Positions 52,219 to 60,365 of a stretch of DNA of 64,000 bases are shown piece after piece (the first letter of the stretch is position 1; every line of letters begins with the position of its first letter). The notes under the pieces were generated by a model, which saw only the letters and a program-made list of their open reading frames with translations, searched no databases and was not told the origin of the DNA. The position numbers and the translations under genes were made by a program. This stretch comes from Caballeronia sp. dw_19 (lineage in GTDB: Bacteria; Pseudomonadota; Gammaproteobacteria; Burkholderiales; Burkholderiaceae): positions 248,001 to 312,000 of the forward strand of contig NZ_JAAVUQ010000006.1 of NCBI RefSeq assembly GCF_018449515.1, given 5' to 3'.

Positions 52219-52902
52219 ATGAACATCGACCCTTTGAGCGACGGCAAGATAATCGAGTCATGGAAGCGGAACGCTTCGCCCTGGACGAATGCGGTACGTG
52301 TCGGCGAAATCGAGAGCCGCCGATTGGTGACCGATCGCGCAATCCTGGACGCGGTCCTCGCGTGCAGACCGCAGACCGTTATAGATATCGGTTGTGGCGA
52401 AGGCTGGCTTGCCCTTGCGCTCCAGCAGAATGGGATCGAGGTAACGGCAATAGATGGCGTGCCGGCATTAGCCCTTGCCGCGAAGCAGGCGGGCGTGATC
52501 GACAGCCGCGTGATGTCTTACGAAGAGATTGCAGAAGGGCGGCTCAAACTTGGCGCCGATGTCGTGGTCTGCAATTTCTCATTGCTCGGCAAGGAATCGG
52601 TAGAGGGTCTGCTGCGGACCATTCCAATGTTGCTCACGCCGGATGGGGCCTTGATCGTACAAACGCTGCATCCGCTTATTTCGTGCGGTGATCTGCCGTA
52701 CGTCGACGGCTGGCGGACAGGTTCATGGGCAGGGTTTGGTCCCGAATTCAGCGATGCCCCGCCCTGGTACTTCAGGACATTGGGCACGTGGCTCGAACTC
52801 ATAGGGACTAGCGGACTGACGCTTCGCGCACTGCAAGAACCGATAGACCCGCGAACTCGGAGGCCAGCATCCGTTGTGTTTCGTGCGCATCGGATTGGAT
52901 GA
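52219..52902 (+). CDS. Class I SAM-dependent methyltransferase
   Basis: A 227-residue methyltransferase. The SAM-binding loop is TVIDIGCGEGWLALALQQNG (motif I) with the acidic residue in VTAIDGVPAL, then VVVCNFSLLG and LTPDGALIVQTLHP (motifs II-III). The ATG at 52219 follows GGACGAG and gives MNIDPLSDGKIIESW; an upstream ATG at 52201 is possible. The enzyme is a free-standing cytoplasmic methyltransferase, the substrate unknown. It is divergent from the SorC-led operon and is probably unrelated to it. Confidence 0.88.
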   Translation: MNIDPLSDGKIIESWKRNASPWTNAVRVGEIESRRLVTDRAILDAVLACRPQTVIDIGCGEGWLALALQQNGIEVTAIDGVPALALAAKQAGVIDSRVMSYEEIAEGRLKLGADVVVCNFSLLGKESVEGLLRTIPMLLTPDGALIVQTLHPLISCGDLPYVDGWRTGSWAGFGPEFSDAPPWYFRTLGTWLELIGTSGLTLRALQEPIDPRTRRPASVVFRAHRIG

Positions 52903-52919
52903 CTGACCTCAACTACGCG

Positions 52920-53609
52920 CTACACGGACTGCAACGCCAATACGATCATGGTCATGAGAGACACGACAAAGATCGAGGCGCCAATCGTTTTGCGTCGAGT
53001 GAGCTCGGTCCAGAGCAGCACGCCGGTGAGCGACAGCAGGATGAGGCTGCCCGCGATCGAATCCGCAAACAGGATCCAGCCGACACCGGCTCCTTCGGAG
53101 CGGTGCAAGCCTTCAAGAGTGCTTATCAAACCCTGATCACGGCGTTCGACGCTGACAAGGTTGCTACCTTTCCACATATCCGCCGTTACCAGATAATGCG
53201 GCGCGATGAAGCGGACCACCCAGTGTTCGGGCTGGATCACGGATTGGTCGCCCCACGTAACGGGTTTAGCCTTTTCACGCGTCACTCGCTCGGCAGGCCG
53301 GTCGAGCTTCAATTCGGCCTGTAGATACTGCGCAAGCTCGTTAGGCGATTTCGGCGGCGGCGTTGGAATGGCGACCTGGATCGTCGATACGCTGGGACCG
53401 CCGACCTTGATCTTCATCGTCGCGCGATGATTCTGGAGAATCCCTGTCACACCAAAGAGCAGGCCAAGTACCGCGCCCCACAATCCAATCCAGCCGTGGA
53501 CGCGGCGCAGCCACTTAAGGAAGGTGCTGCGGCGAGAGCGCGATTTCTGCGCCCTGTCTTGGGGTCCCGCCGCCGGTTCGACGTTGGTTTTCAGTGTGCT
53601 TGCGTGCAT
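52920..53609 (-). CDS. PepSY-associated membrane protein
   Basis: A 229-residue protein with TM1 at about 42-60 (VHGWIGLWGAVLGLLFGVTG), a periplasmic PepSY-like region, TM2 about 182-200 (SIAGSLILLSLTGVLLWTEL) and a last TM at the end (IFVVSLMTMIVLALQSV). It belongs to the PepSY_TM group commonly encoded next to TonB-dependent siderophore receptors. It follows the receptor gene by 38 bases. Such proteins may act in reduction of imported ferric siderophores; inference from family. Confidence 0.88.
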   Translation of the reverse strand: MHASTLKTNVEPAAGPQDRAQKSRSRRSTFLKWLRRVHGWIGLWGAVLGLLFGVTGILQNHRATMKIKVGGPSVSTIQVAIPTPPPKSPNELAQYLQAELKLDRPAERVTREKAKPVTWGDQSVIQPEHWVVRFIAPHYLVTADMWKGSNLVSVERRDQGLISTLEGLHRSEGAGVGWILFADSIAGSLILLSLTGVLLWTELTRRKTIGASIFVVSLMTMIVLALQSV

Positions 53610-53647
53610 GGTTTCGTCCGGGTTTGCTTGGGGGAAGGCGCGAAGCG

Positions 53648-55828
53648 CTAGAAATCGAATGTCGAACTAAGCTCGAGCGTGCGCCCAAGGCCGACGCCGA
53701 TCTGGTTCGATCCGACTGCGCTCCAGTAACGCTTGTTGGTCGCGTTTTCGAGGTTCGCCTGGATCGTCGCCCGCTTGCCGAAAATGCGCGTCGTGTAGCG
53801 CATGCCGGCGGTCAACAACGTATAGCCGCCGATCGAGGCCTGGTCGAGATCGTTCACGGCGCGAGGCCCGATGTAGTACAGGCCGCCGTTGATCGAGAGT
53901 CCAGCGACGGCTGGTATGCGGTAGTCGGCAAACAGGCTCGCTGTGACGTGAGCAGCGTTTTCAGGTGTCTTGCCTACCAGCGTCGGATCGGGCGAATCGA
54001 CCTGCGTCGCATCAAGATAGACCGCGGAAGCGATGACCGACAGATCGCGCGTCAGATCCCCTTGCAGTGAAAATTCGACGCCTCGATACCGCGCATTGCC
54101 GTTCGTCACGAAGACGTTGTCGGCATTGGTATCGGCCGATGGCTGACGCAGGTTGAACAACGCCAGCGACGCAAGCATGTTGTTCGTGACCCGGGTCCGC
54201 ACGCCGATTTCTTCCTGTTTGCTGACGCCGGCAGGCAGGATCTGGTTGGCATTTTCGGCGGTCGCGGGTGCGCTTCCTTCGGACTCCAACGCTTCAACGT
54301 AGCTCGCATAGACGCTGGTGTTTGGCGTCACCCTGAAGCTCAGGCTTGCAGAGGGTGTCGTCCTGCTGATGTCCGAGTTGGGCGTTCCCGCCTGCGACGT
54401 GATGTATTCGGATTGCCGCAGCCCCGGGATGAATTGCAGCCGCGAAGTCAGGTCGATCCGATCGAACACATAGGCGCCACCGTTGCGGACATGCTGCGCG
54501 AAGAATTGCTTTGGCGTGCCGCTTGGCGTCAGCGCGGCGATGTCGACGGGGTTGTAAAGGTTTTGCGGTGCAGTGAATGTGTAGGACGTGAAATTCGGCT
54601 GATACATCCAGTCCTGCGAGACACCCATCGTCAGGTCGTGACTGATCGAGCCGGTCTTGAACACGCCATTCGTCTCAAGGCGGACCGTCTCGTTCTGATA
54701 CCGCTGGCCATTCTGCTGGGTGGCCTGCACGGTGCCGGCACCCGTTGTCACGTTGTATTTCTGGAAGACCCAGTTCCAGCGGTCGCGCCGTGTGATCGAC
54801 TCGCCTACGGCGAGGTTCACGCTCCAGTTGTCCGATAAAGCGTAGTTGGCGCGGAACAGATTCGTGTCTGCGCTTGAACGCGTCGGATAGCCGGCACCCG
54901 ACAGCAGTTTGTTCGGATTCGGAATACCGGGCAGAGAGATGACGCCCTGCTTGTTCGCCGCGAGCGGCACGATACCCGCCTGCTCGACAACACTCGTCTC
55001 GATGTGTTCGAGATCGTACTGCAGTGTAAGGCGGCTGTTCACACGCCAGTCGAGCGCCGCGCTGATGAACTTTCGATAGCCGTGATCACCCTCGATCGGA
55101 GTCTCGACATGCTCATCCATCGCATTGACGCGCACGCCGAACTGGTCGTCCGTGCCGAACCGCCGGGCAATGTCGACATGCGTGCCGTACGACCCTCGCG
55201 AATCACCGAGCAGCGACACGCTCGTGACCGGCTCGGTGCCGGCACGCTTGGTCACCATGTTCACGATGCCGGCCGGCGCGGCAAAGCCGTAGTAGAGCGC
55301 GGACGCCGCTTTCAGTACTTCGACGCGCTCCTTGTCCTCCATCGGCATCCAGATGTTGTTGTCGATCGGAAGGATCCCGTTGAAATAGAAGCTTGCGCGG
55401 TTATCGAGCGGGACGCCGCGAATGGAAAGGTTATCGTAAGCAAGACCGCTGAGTTGCTGGCGGGTCACGCCCGCCACGTTGCGCAACGCGTCGTAAAGAC
55501 CGGTGTCGCCTTGAGCATCCATCACGCTGCGCGTCACGACATTCACGGTTGCGGGCACGTCCAGCACATCCATTCCACGATACGGGCCCGTTTCGACGGA
55601 TGCGGGCGCAAAACCGTGTGCCCGCTGGCTGGTGACCGTTACCTGAGGAAGCTGCGGAGCGTTGGACTCATCAGTCGTGGGAACTGCTGCGCTGCCGGTT
55701 ATATCGGCCATCGCAGGCCGTGCTGAGATACCAAACAAGCCCACCGCGAGCAAAGCACTGACGAGCGGAGCTCTTCTATTTTTTCTACCAAGCGGCAAGC
55801 ACCTGCCCGCCCCTTTTCTGCGACACAT
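53648..55828 (-). CDS. TonB-dependent siderophore receptor
   Basis: A 726-residue outer-membrane receptor. After the signal peptide (ends ARPAMA), a plug domain (about 55-190) has the siderophore-receptor pattern DVPATVNVVTRSVMDAQGDT and YDNLSIRGVPLDNRASFYFN. The 22-strand barrel ends with the aromatic residue (LELSSTFDF). It is of the FpvA/FhuE/Fiu type, taking up ferric siderophores with TonB energy. No N-terminal signalling domain is present and no sigma/anti-sigma pair lies next to it, so regulation is probably by Fur. A dyad at 55922-55940 may be a Fur site. Confidence 0.94.
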   Translation of the reverse strand: MCRRKGAGRCLPLGRKNRRAPLVSALLAVGLFGISARPAMADITGSAAVPTTDESNAPQLPQVTVTSQRAHGFAPASVETGPYRGMDVLDVPATVNVVTRSVMDAQGDTGLYDALRNVAGVTRQQLSGLAYDNLSIRGVPLDNRASFYFNGILPIDNNIWMPMEDKERVEVLKAASALYYGFAAPAGIVNMVTKRAGTEPVTSVSLLGDSRGSYGTHVDIARRFGTDDQFGVRVNAMDEHVETPIEGDHGYRKFISAALDWRVNSRLTLQYDLEHIETSVVEQAGIVPLAANKQGVISLPGIPNPNKLLSGAGYPTRSSADTNLFRANYALSDNWSVNLAVGESITRRDRWNWVFQKYNVTTGAGTVQATQQNGQRYQNETVRLETNGVFKTGSISHDLTMGVSQDWMYQPNFTSYTFTAPQNLYNPVDIAALTPSGTPKQFFAQHVRNGGAYVFDRIDLTSRLQFIPGLRQSEYITSQAGTPNSDISRTTPSASLSFRVTPNTSVYASYVEALESEGSAPATAENANQILPAGVSKQEEIGVRTRVTNNMLASLALFNLRQPSADTNADNVFVTNGNARYRGVEFSLQGDLTRDLSVIASAVYLDATQVDSPDPTLVGKTPENAAHVTASLFADYRIPAVAGLSINGGLYYIGPRAVNDLDQASIGGYTLLTAGMRYTTRIFGKRATIQANLENATNKRYWSAVGSNQIGVGLGRTLELSSTFDF

Positions 55829-56574
55829 ATATACAAACCCCCGAATGAGCGTGTGAGCGCGATCCCGAATGCCGGCGGTTCAAGCCAACATGCCGACATG
55901 CGCATTCCCATTCATTTAACAAATACGAATGATTCGCGTTTATATTAGTATTTATTTAAAAAATCAAGTGATACTTTTGCGTCACAAGACTGGATGCGTG
56001 CAATGTGTTCATCGAGCAATGGCCCGCAGTCAGGGAAAAGGTCGAAAGCGAGCACCAGCATGTCAATGTCTCCCACACCGTAGCTCTCGAAACTTCCCGA
56101 CGGTGCCGTGCCATTGCCTTGTTTAAATGGCTGGCTGAGCCCGGCGGCCGTCGCGTCCGCAATTCACCATGCCGGAAAGTAATAAATAGGAATCCGAATC
56201 TAATGGCTTATACCTGACGCTTTGGAACAGCCCGCTCATGCGCGTACGGCCCGTCATCGGCTTGAAGTACTTTAGCCGCCCGAACCGTGCTGCCCGCCCA
56301 GCGCCATGCGGGGCTTCGACCAAGGTCGCGCCCCTGTTCTTCACGGAGTCATCGCGGCCCTGGCGGCTCAGTTCGACCGTTCGACATTGCGGTCCAGATC
56401 GCCGACAATCACAAATAGGGTGCTTCCCGGCGACCACATATCCAAAGCCTCTCGATCCGCTTTGCACAAAACAATGCACATACAAACCGAAGGAAGACTT
56501 TCCGCACAGCTATCACAGTACTGAAAGGCGCAATGTTTCCGATAACCTGAATCCAGCCCTCCTACCGCCAATCC
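55829..56574. other. Intergenic region between receptor and LysE-type gene
   Basis: About 745 bases without a supported gene. 55920-55975 is AT-rich and should hold the receptor promoter. Frames at 55956-56162 (minus), 56123-56485 (minus) and 56238-56615 (plus) have no motif or ribosome site. Possibly a decayed gene; nothing recognisable remains. Confidence 0.45.
55922..55940. promoter_or_regulatory. Possible Fur-box-like dyad upstream of the receptor
   Basis: AATACGAATGATTCGCGTT is a 19-base dyad (AATACGAAT against AACGCGAAT in the complement, seven of nine positions) with the central base G. Length and AT-rich arms resemble a Fur box only partly (the consensus GATAATGATAATCATTATC is not closely matched). 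It lies about 95 bases upstream of the receptor start. Confidence 0.4.
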
Positions 56575-57174
56575 ATGCTTTCAACTTCAAGCGCCACATT
56601 GATGACGTTAGGTAGCGTTATCGTGCTGGTCATGCCGGGTCCAACAAACACGTTGCTCGCCACCGCAGGTCTGAGGTCGGGTGTCCGGCGCTCGGCTCAT
56701 CTGACTGGCGCCGAATTCGCCGGCTATCTCGTGTCGATTTCAGCCTGGGGATATTTCCTTTCGCATGCGGCTACCTCGCTAACCGGGCTACCAACGCTCT
56801 TGCGTATTGCGAGCGGTCTATATCTTGCCTACCTCTCGGTCCGCATGTGGCACACGGCGAACTCGTTTCCTTCGCCGGCGCAAGGGACGATCGGCCTGCG
56901 CGTGTTGTTCATCGCTACCTTGCTCAATCCGAAAGCAATCCTGTTCGCTGGCACGATTTTTCCTGCGGCCGCGTTCGAAGGTTTGGCGGCCTACCTGGAA
57001 GCGATGGCAATCTTCACGATCCTGCTGATTCCAATCGGTCTGGCGTGGATCGCATTTGGCGCGGAACTCGGTAGCGGCCGCCTGATGCGGATCAGTCCGG
57101 TGCATGCGCAACGTTGTGCGTCGATCATCTTGGCTGCCTTTTCCTTGTCTCTTGCGTGGGCGGCATTGCACTAA
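56575..57174 (+). CDS. LysE/RhtB-family exporter
   Basis: A 199-residue, six-helix membrane protein. It has the N-terminal helix MTLGSVIVLVMPGPTNTLLA with the family's PGP motif, and GLRVLFIATLLNPKAILFAG in helix 4, the LNPK motif of LysE transporters. It exports amino acids or derivatives. It is monocistronic; the TetR gene lies 160 bases downstream on the same strand but has its own operator. Substrate unknown. Confidence 0.9.
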   Translation: MLSTSSATLMTLGSVIVLVMPGPTNTLLATAGLRSGVRRSAHLTGAEFAGYLVSISAWGYFLSHAATSLTGLPTLLRIASGLYLAYLSVRMWHTANSFPSPAQGTIGLRVLFIATLLNPKAILFAGTIFPAAAFEGLAAYLEAMAIFTILLIPIGLAWIAFGAELGSGRLMRISPVHAQRCASIILAAFSLSLAWAALH

Positions 57175-57282
57175 GTGGCACGAATTCAGGCCCGGCGCAC
57201 GTCGCTTTGCCGTCTCAATTGACACGATCCCAGCATCGGGCAGTTCGAAAACGGCGCTTAAATAGAAGGTCAGCCATTGACA

Positions 57283-57323
57283 AGGAAACGATCACTTCCT
57301 AATATGGGAAGTGATCGTTTCCT
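57283..57323. promoter_or_regulatory. Large palindromic TetR operator (autoregulatory)
   Basis: A perfect 17-bp inverted repeat (57283-57299 against 57307-57323) with a seven-base spacer, ending 13 bases before the TetR start codon. Each arm contains one copy of the 16-base motif GGAARYGATYRYTTCC (57284-57299 and 57307-57322), so two regulator dimers could bind. Confidence 0.8.
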
Positions 57324-57336
57324 ATTAAAGTCCAAT

Positions 57337-57954
57337 ATGACATTGCTCCAGTCGCCAAAACACCCCCGCGGTCCGGGCCGCCCTCGCGAGTTCGACATGG
57401 AGAAAGCATTGGATGGGGCGCTCCTGACGTTCCGTGAACGAGGCTTCCACGCCGCGTCCATCGCCGATCTCAGCTCGGCGATGGATCTCACCGCCGGCAG
57501 TATCTATAAGGCATTCAGCGACAAGCGCGCGATTTTTCTCGCTGCCTTCGACCGCTACACCAGCCGACGCAACGCTCGCCTGCAGCAATTGCTCGAAGTC
57601 GAAGTGAGCGGGCTCAACAAGATCAGGGCCGCGCTCGCCTTTTACGCGGAGTCGTCGCATGGCGTTGAAGGGCGGCGCGGCTGCCTTGTGGCAGGTAGCG
57701 CAACAGAGCTTGCAACCTTCGACTCGGAAATGGCCGCACGGGTGACAACGGCGTTGCGGCGCGTCGAGACGTCGTTGCGCACCCTCATCCAGCTTGGCCA
57801 ATCCGACGGCTCGATCCCTTCTGACATAGACGTGGAAGCCACCGCCCGGGTCTTGCTCTGCCTGTTGCAAGGTTTTCGCGTTATCGGCAAGACCGGGCGC
57901 ACGCGCGCCGACATGATCGCAGCAGTCGATCAAGCCATGCGATTGCTTGCTTAA
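57337..57954 (+). CDS. TetR-family transcriptional regulator
   Basis: A 205-residue regulator. The N-terminus is RGPGRPREFDMEKALDGALL, with the TetR HTH at about 40-60 (ADLSSAMDLTAGSIYKAFSD) and a helical ligand-binding domain. The start at 57337 was chosen because it lies just after the operator; a frame-start at 57277 would translate through it. A copy of the operator motif also lies ahead of the hydrolase at 58094, so it probably represses itself and that gene, released by a small hydrophobic ligand. Confidence 0.92.
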   Translation: MTLLQSPKHPRGPGRPREFDMEKALDGALLTFRERGFHAASIADLSSAMDLTAGSIYKAFSDKRAIFLAAFDRYTSRRNARLQQLLEVEVSGLNKIRAALAFYAESSHGVEGRRGCLVAGSATELATFDSEMAARVTTALRRVETSLRTLIQLGQSDGSIPSDIDVEATARVLLCLLQGFRVIGKTGRTRADMIAAVDQAMRLLA

Positions 57955-57957
57955 AAA

Positions 57958-57986
57958 ATTTCCTGATTTAGGAAATGATTATTTCC
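57958..57986. promoter_or_regulatory. TetR operator-like site upstream of the hydrolase gene
   Basis: ATTTCCT (57958-57964) is mirrored by AGGAAAT (57970-57976), overlapped by GGAAATGATTATTTCC (57971-57986), which fits the 16-base motif found twice upstream of the TetR gene. It lies right after the TetR stop and 108 bases before the hydrolase start. Confidence 0.75.
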
Positions 57987-58093
57987 ATATAGATAGAACT
58001 GTAACCCGCACTCGTTAGAGGACCCGACAGCCACTCACTATCGGTCTTCGTGGCAGCGGCAACCGATCTCACTTTAAAAAAGGAGTATCACTC

Positions 58094-59035
58094 ATGACGC
58101 AACCGCAAACAGAATCAGCATTACAACCTGCACGCCGCACGATCGAAGCTTTACCGGCGTCCCGGCCTGACACCAGGTTGACTGGCTTCGAGCATCGTTT
58201 CGAAACCGTCAACGGCGTGAGATTGCATTATGTTTCTGGCGGAAAAACCGACGGCAACACCGTCGTTCTGCTCGCAGGTTTCCCGGAGAGTTGGTACGCA
58301 TGGCGTAAGGTCATGCCGCTGCTTGCCGAGCGCTATAAGATCGTTGCCCTGGACCTCCCCGGGCAGGGCGACTCCGACCGCCCTGCGCACGGATACGACA
58401 CACAGAGTCTCGCAGACAAGGTTCACGGCCTGCTTCAGCAGCTCGGTATTAGCGAGTATTTCCTGGCCGCCCATGACGTAGGCGCATGGGTCGCCTATCC
58501 TTATGCAGCGCTTTTTGGCAACGAAGTCCGGTGGCTCGCGTTGCTGGATGCGGGAATTCCGGGCATCACCTTGCCGGACGCCTTGCCTATTGCCCCGGAG
58601 CGGGCATGGCGCACCTGGCACTTCGCTTTTCATGCCTTACCCGACCTTCCCGAGATACTGATAGCCGGCCGGGAGCGCGAATATCTGGACTGGTTTTTAC
58701 GCCGAAAGACCGCGAACCCTGAGTCGTTCTCAGACGCCGACGTGGAAGAATATCTGCGCATCTTCAAGAAAGATGGCGGCTTACGTGCAGGGCTCGCCTA
58801 TTACCGCGCCGCAGCCCTGTCTGCGCAACAGAACCGCGCACTATGCGCCAAGGGAAAATTGAAAATGCCTGTGCTGGCGCTAGGCTCCGACCAAGGGTCC
58901 ATTCCGGACATGGCTGCTCCGCTCAGAGCTTTTGCCGAAGACGTTCACGACGGAACGATCGCGTTCTGCGGCCACTTTCTTCCGGAAGAACAACCGGCAG
59001 CGGTCGCCGCCGAACTGACCGCCTTCTTTCGTTGA
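58094..59035 (+). CDS. Alpha/beta hydrolase, epoxide-hydrolase-like
   Basis: A 313-residue hydrolase. The oxyanion region is VVLLAGFPESWYAWRKVMPL and the nucleophile elbow AAHDVGAWVAYPYA with Asp rather than Ser, as in epoxide hydrolases and haloalkane dehalogenases. The catalytic His is in FCGHFLPEEQPAAV. An AGGAG site precedes the ATG. The N-terminal ~30 residues are variable. The absence of the second Trp typical of dehalogenases favours an epoxide hydrolase. It is preceded by a copy of the TetR operator motif, so it is probably induced by its substrate or a related compound. Confidence 0.9.
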   Translation: MTQPQTESALQPARRTIEALPASRPDTRLTGFEHRFETVNGVRLHYVSGGKTDGNTVVLLAGFPESWYAWRKVMPLLAERYKIVALDLPGQGDSDRPAHGYDTQSLADKVHGLLQQLGISEYFLAAHDVGAWVAYPYAALFGNEVRWLALLDAGIPGITLPDALPIAPERAWRTWHFAFHALPDLPEILIAGREREYLDWFLRRKTANPESFSDADVEEYLRIFKKDGGLRAGLAYYRAAALSAQQNRALCAKGKLKMPVLALGSDQGSIPDMAAPLRAFAEDVHDGTIAFCGHFLPEEQPAAVAAELTAFFR

Positions 59036-59084
59036 TCCCAGCCAGTCACCCCACAGCCCCCGACGAGCGCCTTAACACGGGATG

Positions 59085-59232
59085 CGCGGCCTTCCGCCCT
59101 CCGGCAATCATGATGAACAAGCTGTAGTTTTGGTAAATATCAAACAGCAATCCACCGACGCTACCGCTGCGATAGCGGCGATGCCAACCGCAATATAGAG
59201 GGCGCCGAGAATCGCACCAAGGTTCGCCACTC
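59085..59232 (-). pseudogene. Frameshifted C-terminal remnant of an MFS transporter
   Basis: The minus strand from 59232 reads VANLGAILGALYIAVGIAAI; about 30 bases later a shift to another frame is needed to continue as GGLLFDIYQNYSLFIMIAGG. Joined, the two pieces look like the last two helices of an MFS transporter (the second carries the usual GGxLFD loop). No start or upstream part exists. It lies downstream of the GntR gene on the same strand, so a transporter once controlled by that regulator may have been deleted. The gap between the hydrolase and GntR genes holds nothing else. Confidence 0.5.
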
Positions 59233-59350
59233 AAGCAGGTCGCCTCTCGTTATCTTCGTATACCGAATAAACAACCGCGAACAAAATACCTATGTATCTC
59301 ACCCGTATGCCTGTATCAGCGCCCCGGGAAAACCCCCTGTGTACCCCCTC

Positions 59351-60016
59351 CTACTCATGGCTGACCTGCGAAAGCGCCGCAATCAAGTCACCAAAGCGTT
59401 CACCCTGAACCACAATGTGCCCGCGCAACGCGACAGCGGCTGCTTCGCCGTCGCCTTTGGCGAGAGCGTCCACCACTGCCTGATGTTCGTCGAAGGACGA
59501 GGTCATGCGCCCCTTCACCCGTAGCTGCAGCCGTCTATACGGTCTTAGCAGCTTATGCAATGCCTTCGCCTGGTCATGAAGGAAGCTGTTATGGCTGCCC
59601 TCATAGATCAGGCAATGGAAACGCTCGTTCAAATGGTAGTAGTCGTCGGGATCGTCCGAATCGCGCGCTTCCAGACAGGCAAGATGCGCCGCACCAAGCG
59701 CCTCAAGCTGCCCGGCGCTCATCCGCCTTGCGGCAAGCCGGCCACACATTGCCTCAAGCTCGGCCATCACTTCGAACATCTCGATCAGCCGATGCAAGCT
59801 GATCTTTGCCACCACCGCGCCATGTCGTGGCCGCATTTCTACCATGCCGGCTGCAACAAGCTGCAAAAGCGCTTCGCGAACCGGCGTACGAGACACCTGG
59901 AAACGCGCGGTAAGTTCGGATTCATCCAGCGAGGCGCCCGGCGGAAGGACCCCGGTTGCGATGTCTTCCTCGATGGATTCGCGAAGCTGATCGGCGCGAG
60001 TGAGCTTGTTCGTCAT
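59351..60016 (-). CDS. GntR-family regulator, FCD type
   Basis: A 221-residue regulator. The N-terminal winged helix is LRESIEEDIATGVLPPGASL, ELTARFQVSRTPVREALLQL. The C-terminal FCD domain has EMFEVMAELEAMCGRLAARR and the metal-binding His/Asp in LNERFHCLIYEGSHNSFLHD. The start at 60016 was chosen at MTNKLTR; the frame is open to 60052 without a motif. FadR-type regulators of this class respond to organic acids. Its likely former partner, an MFS transporter, is only a fragment at 59085-59232. Confidence 0.92.
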   Translation of the reverse strand: MTNKLTRADQLRESIEEDIATGVLPPGASLDESELTARFQVSRTPVREALLQLVAAGMVEMRPRHGAVVAKISLHRLIEMFEVMAELEAMCGRLAARRMSAGQLEALGAAHLACLEARDSDDPDDYYHLNERFHCLIYEGSHNSFLHDQAKALHKLLRPYRRLQLRVKGRMTSSFDEHQAVVDALAKGDGEAAAVALRGHIVVQGERFGDLIAALSQVSHE

Positions 60017-60365
60017 GATCGACCTTTTACGGTTGCGGGTTGGCCGGAGCACTCAAGGCCAGACAGTACGCGTAAACGATAGTTGAGAATGCGGTAGGGA
60101 GAATTATAAATACACAAGGTTCCTTTAAATATATTTCTAAACGTCACACAGCTTACAAAGCTTTTGCGACGGTTTCAATGGTCCTCTTCCCGAGGTTCAT
60201 TGTGTCCTTCAAGTTTGCTCGCGCTCGCCAGAAACGGGCGCCCGTTTGCCTATGCGAAACCGGCGTCGCTTATCCCTTTCCGTTTGCGGACGTGGGGCGT
60301 CCTTAAGCGCAATCCGATTCGAGATCTTTGTTCCATGAAGCTGGCCATGTTCGGAGAAACTGATC
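60017..60365. other. Intergenic region between GntR and hydrolase-domain genes
   Basis: About 350 bases between divergent genes, AT-rich at 60090-60160 where promoters are expected. No gene or clear operator seen. A frame at 60164-60514 runs into the next gene in another frame. Confidence 0.5.

Noticed and set aside
59041..59350. Possible small membrane protein on the minus strand
   Set aside because: The segment is better explained as a frameshifted MFS remnant than as an intact small gene, as two frames are needed to read it.
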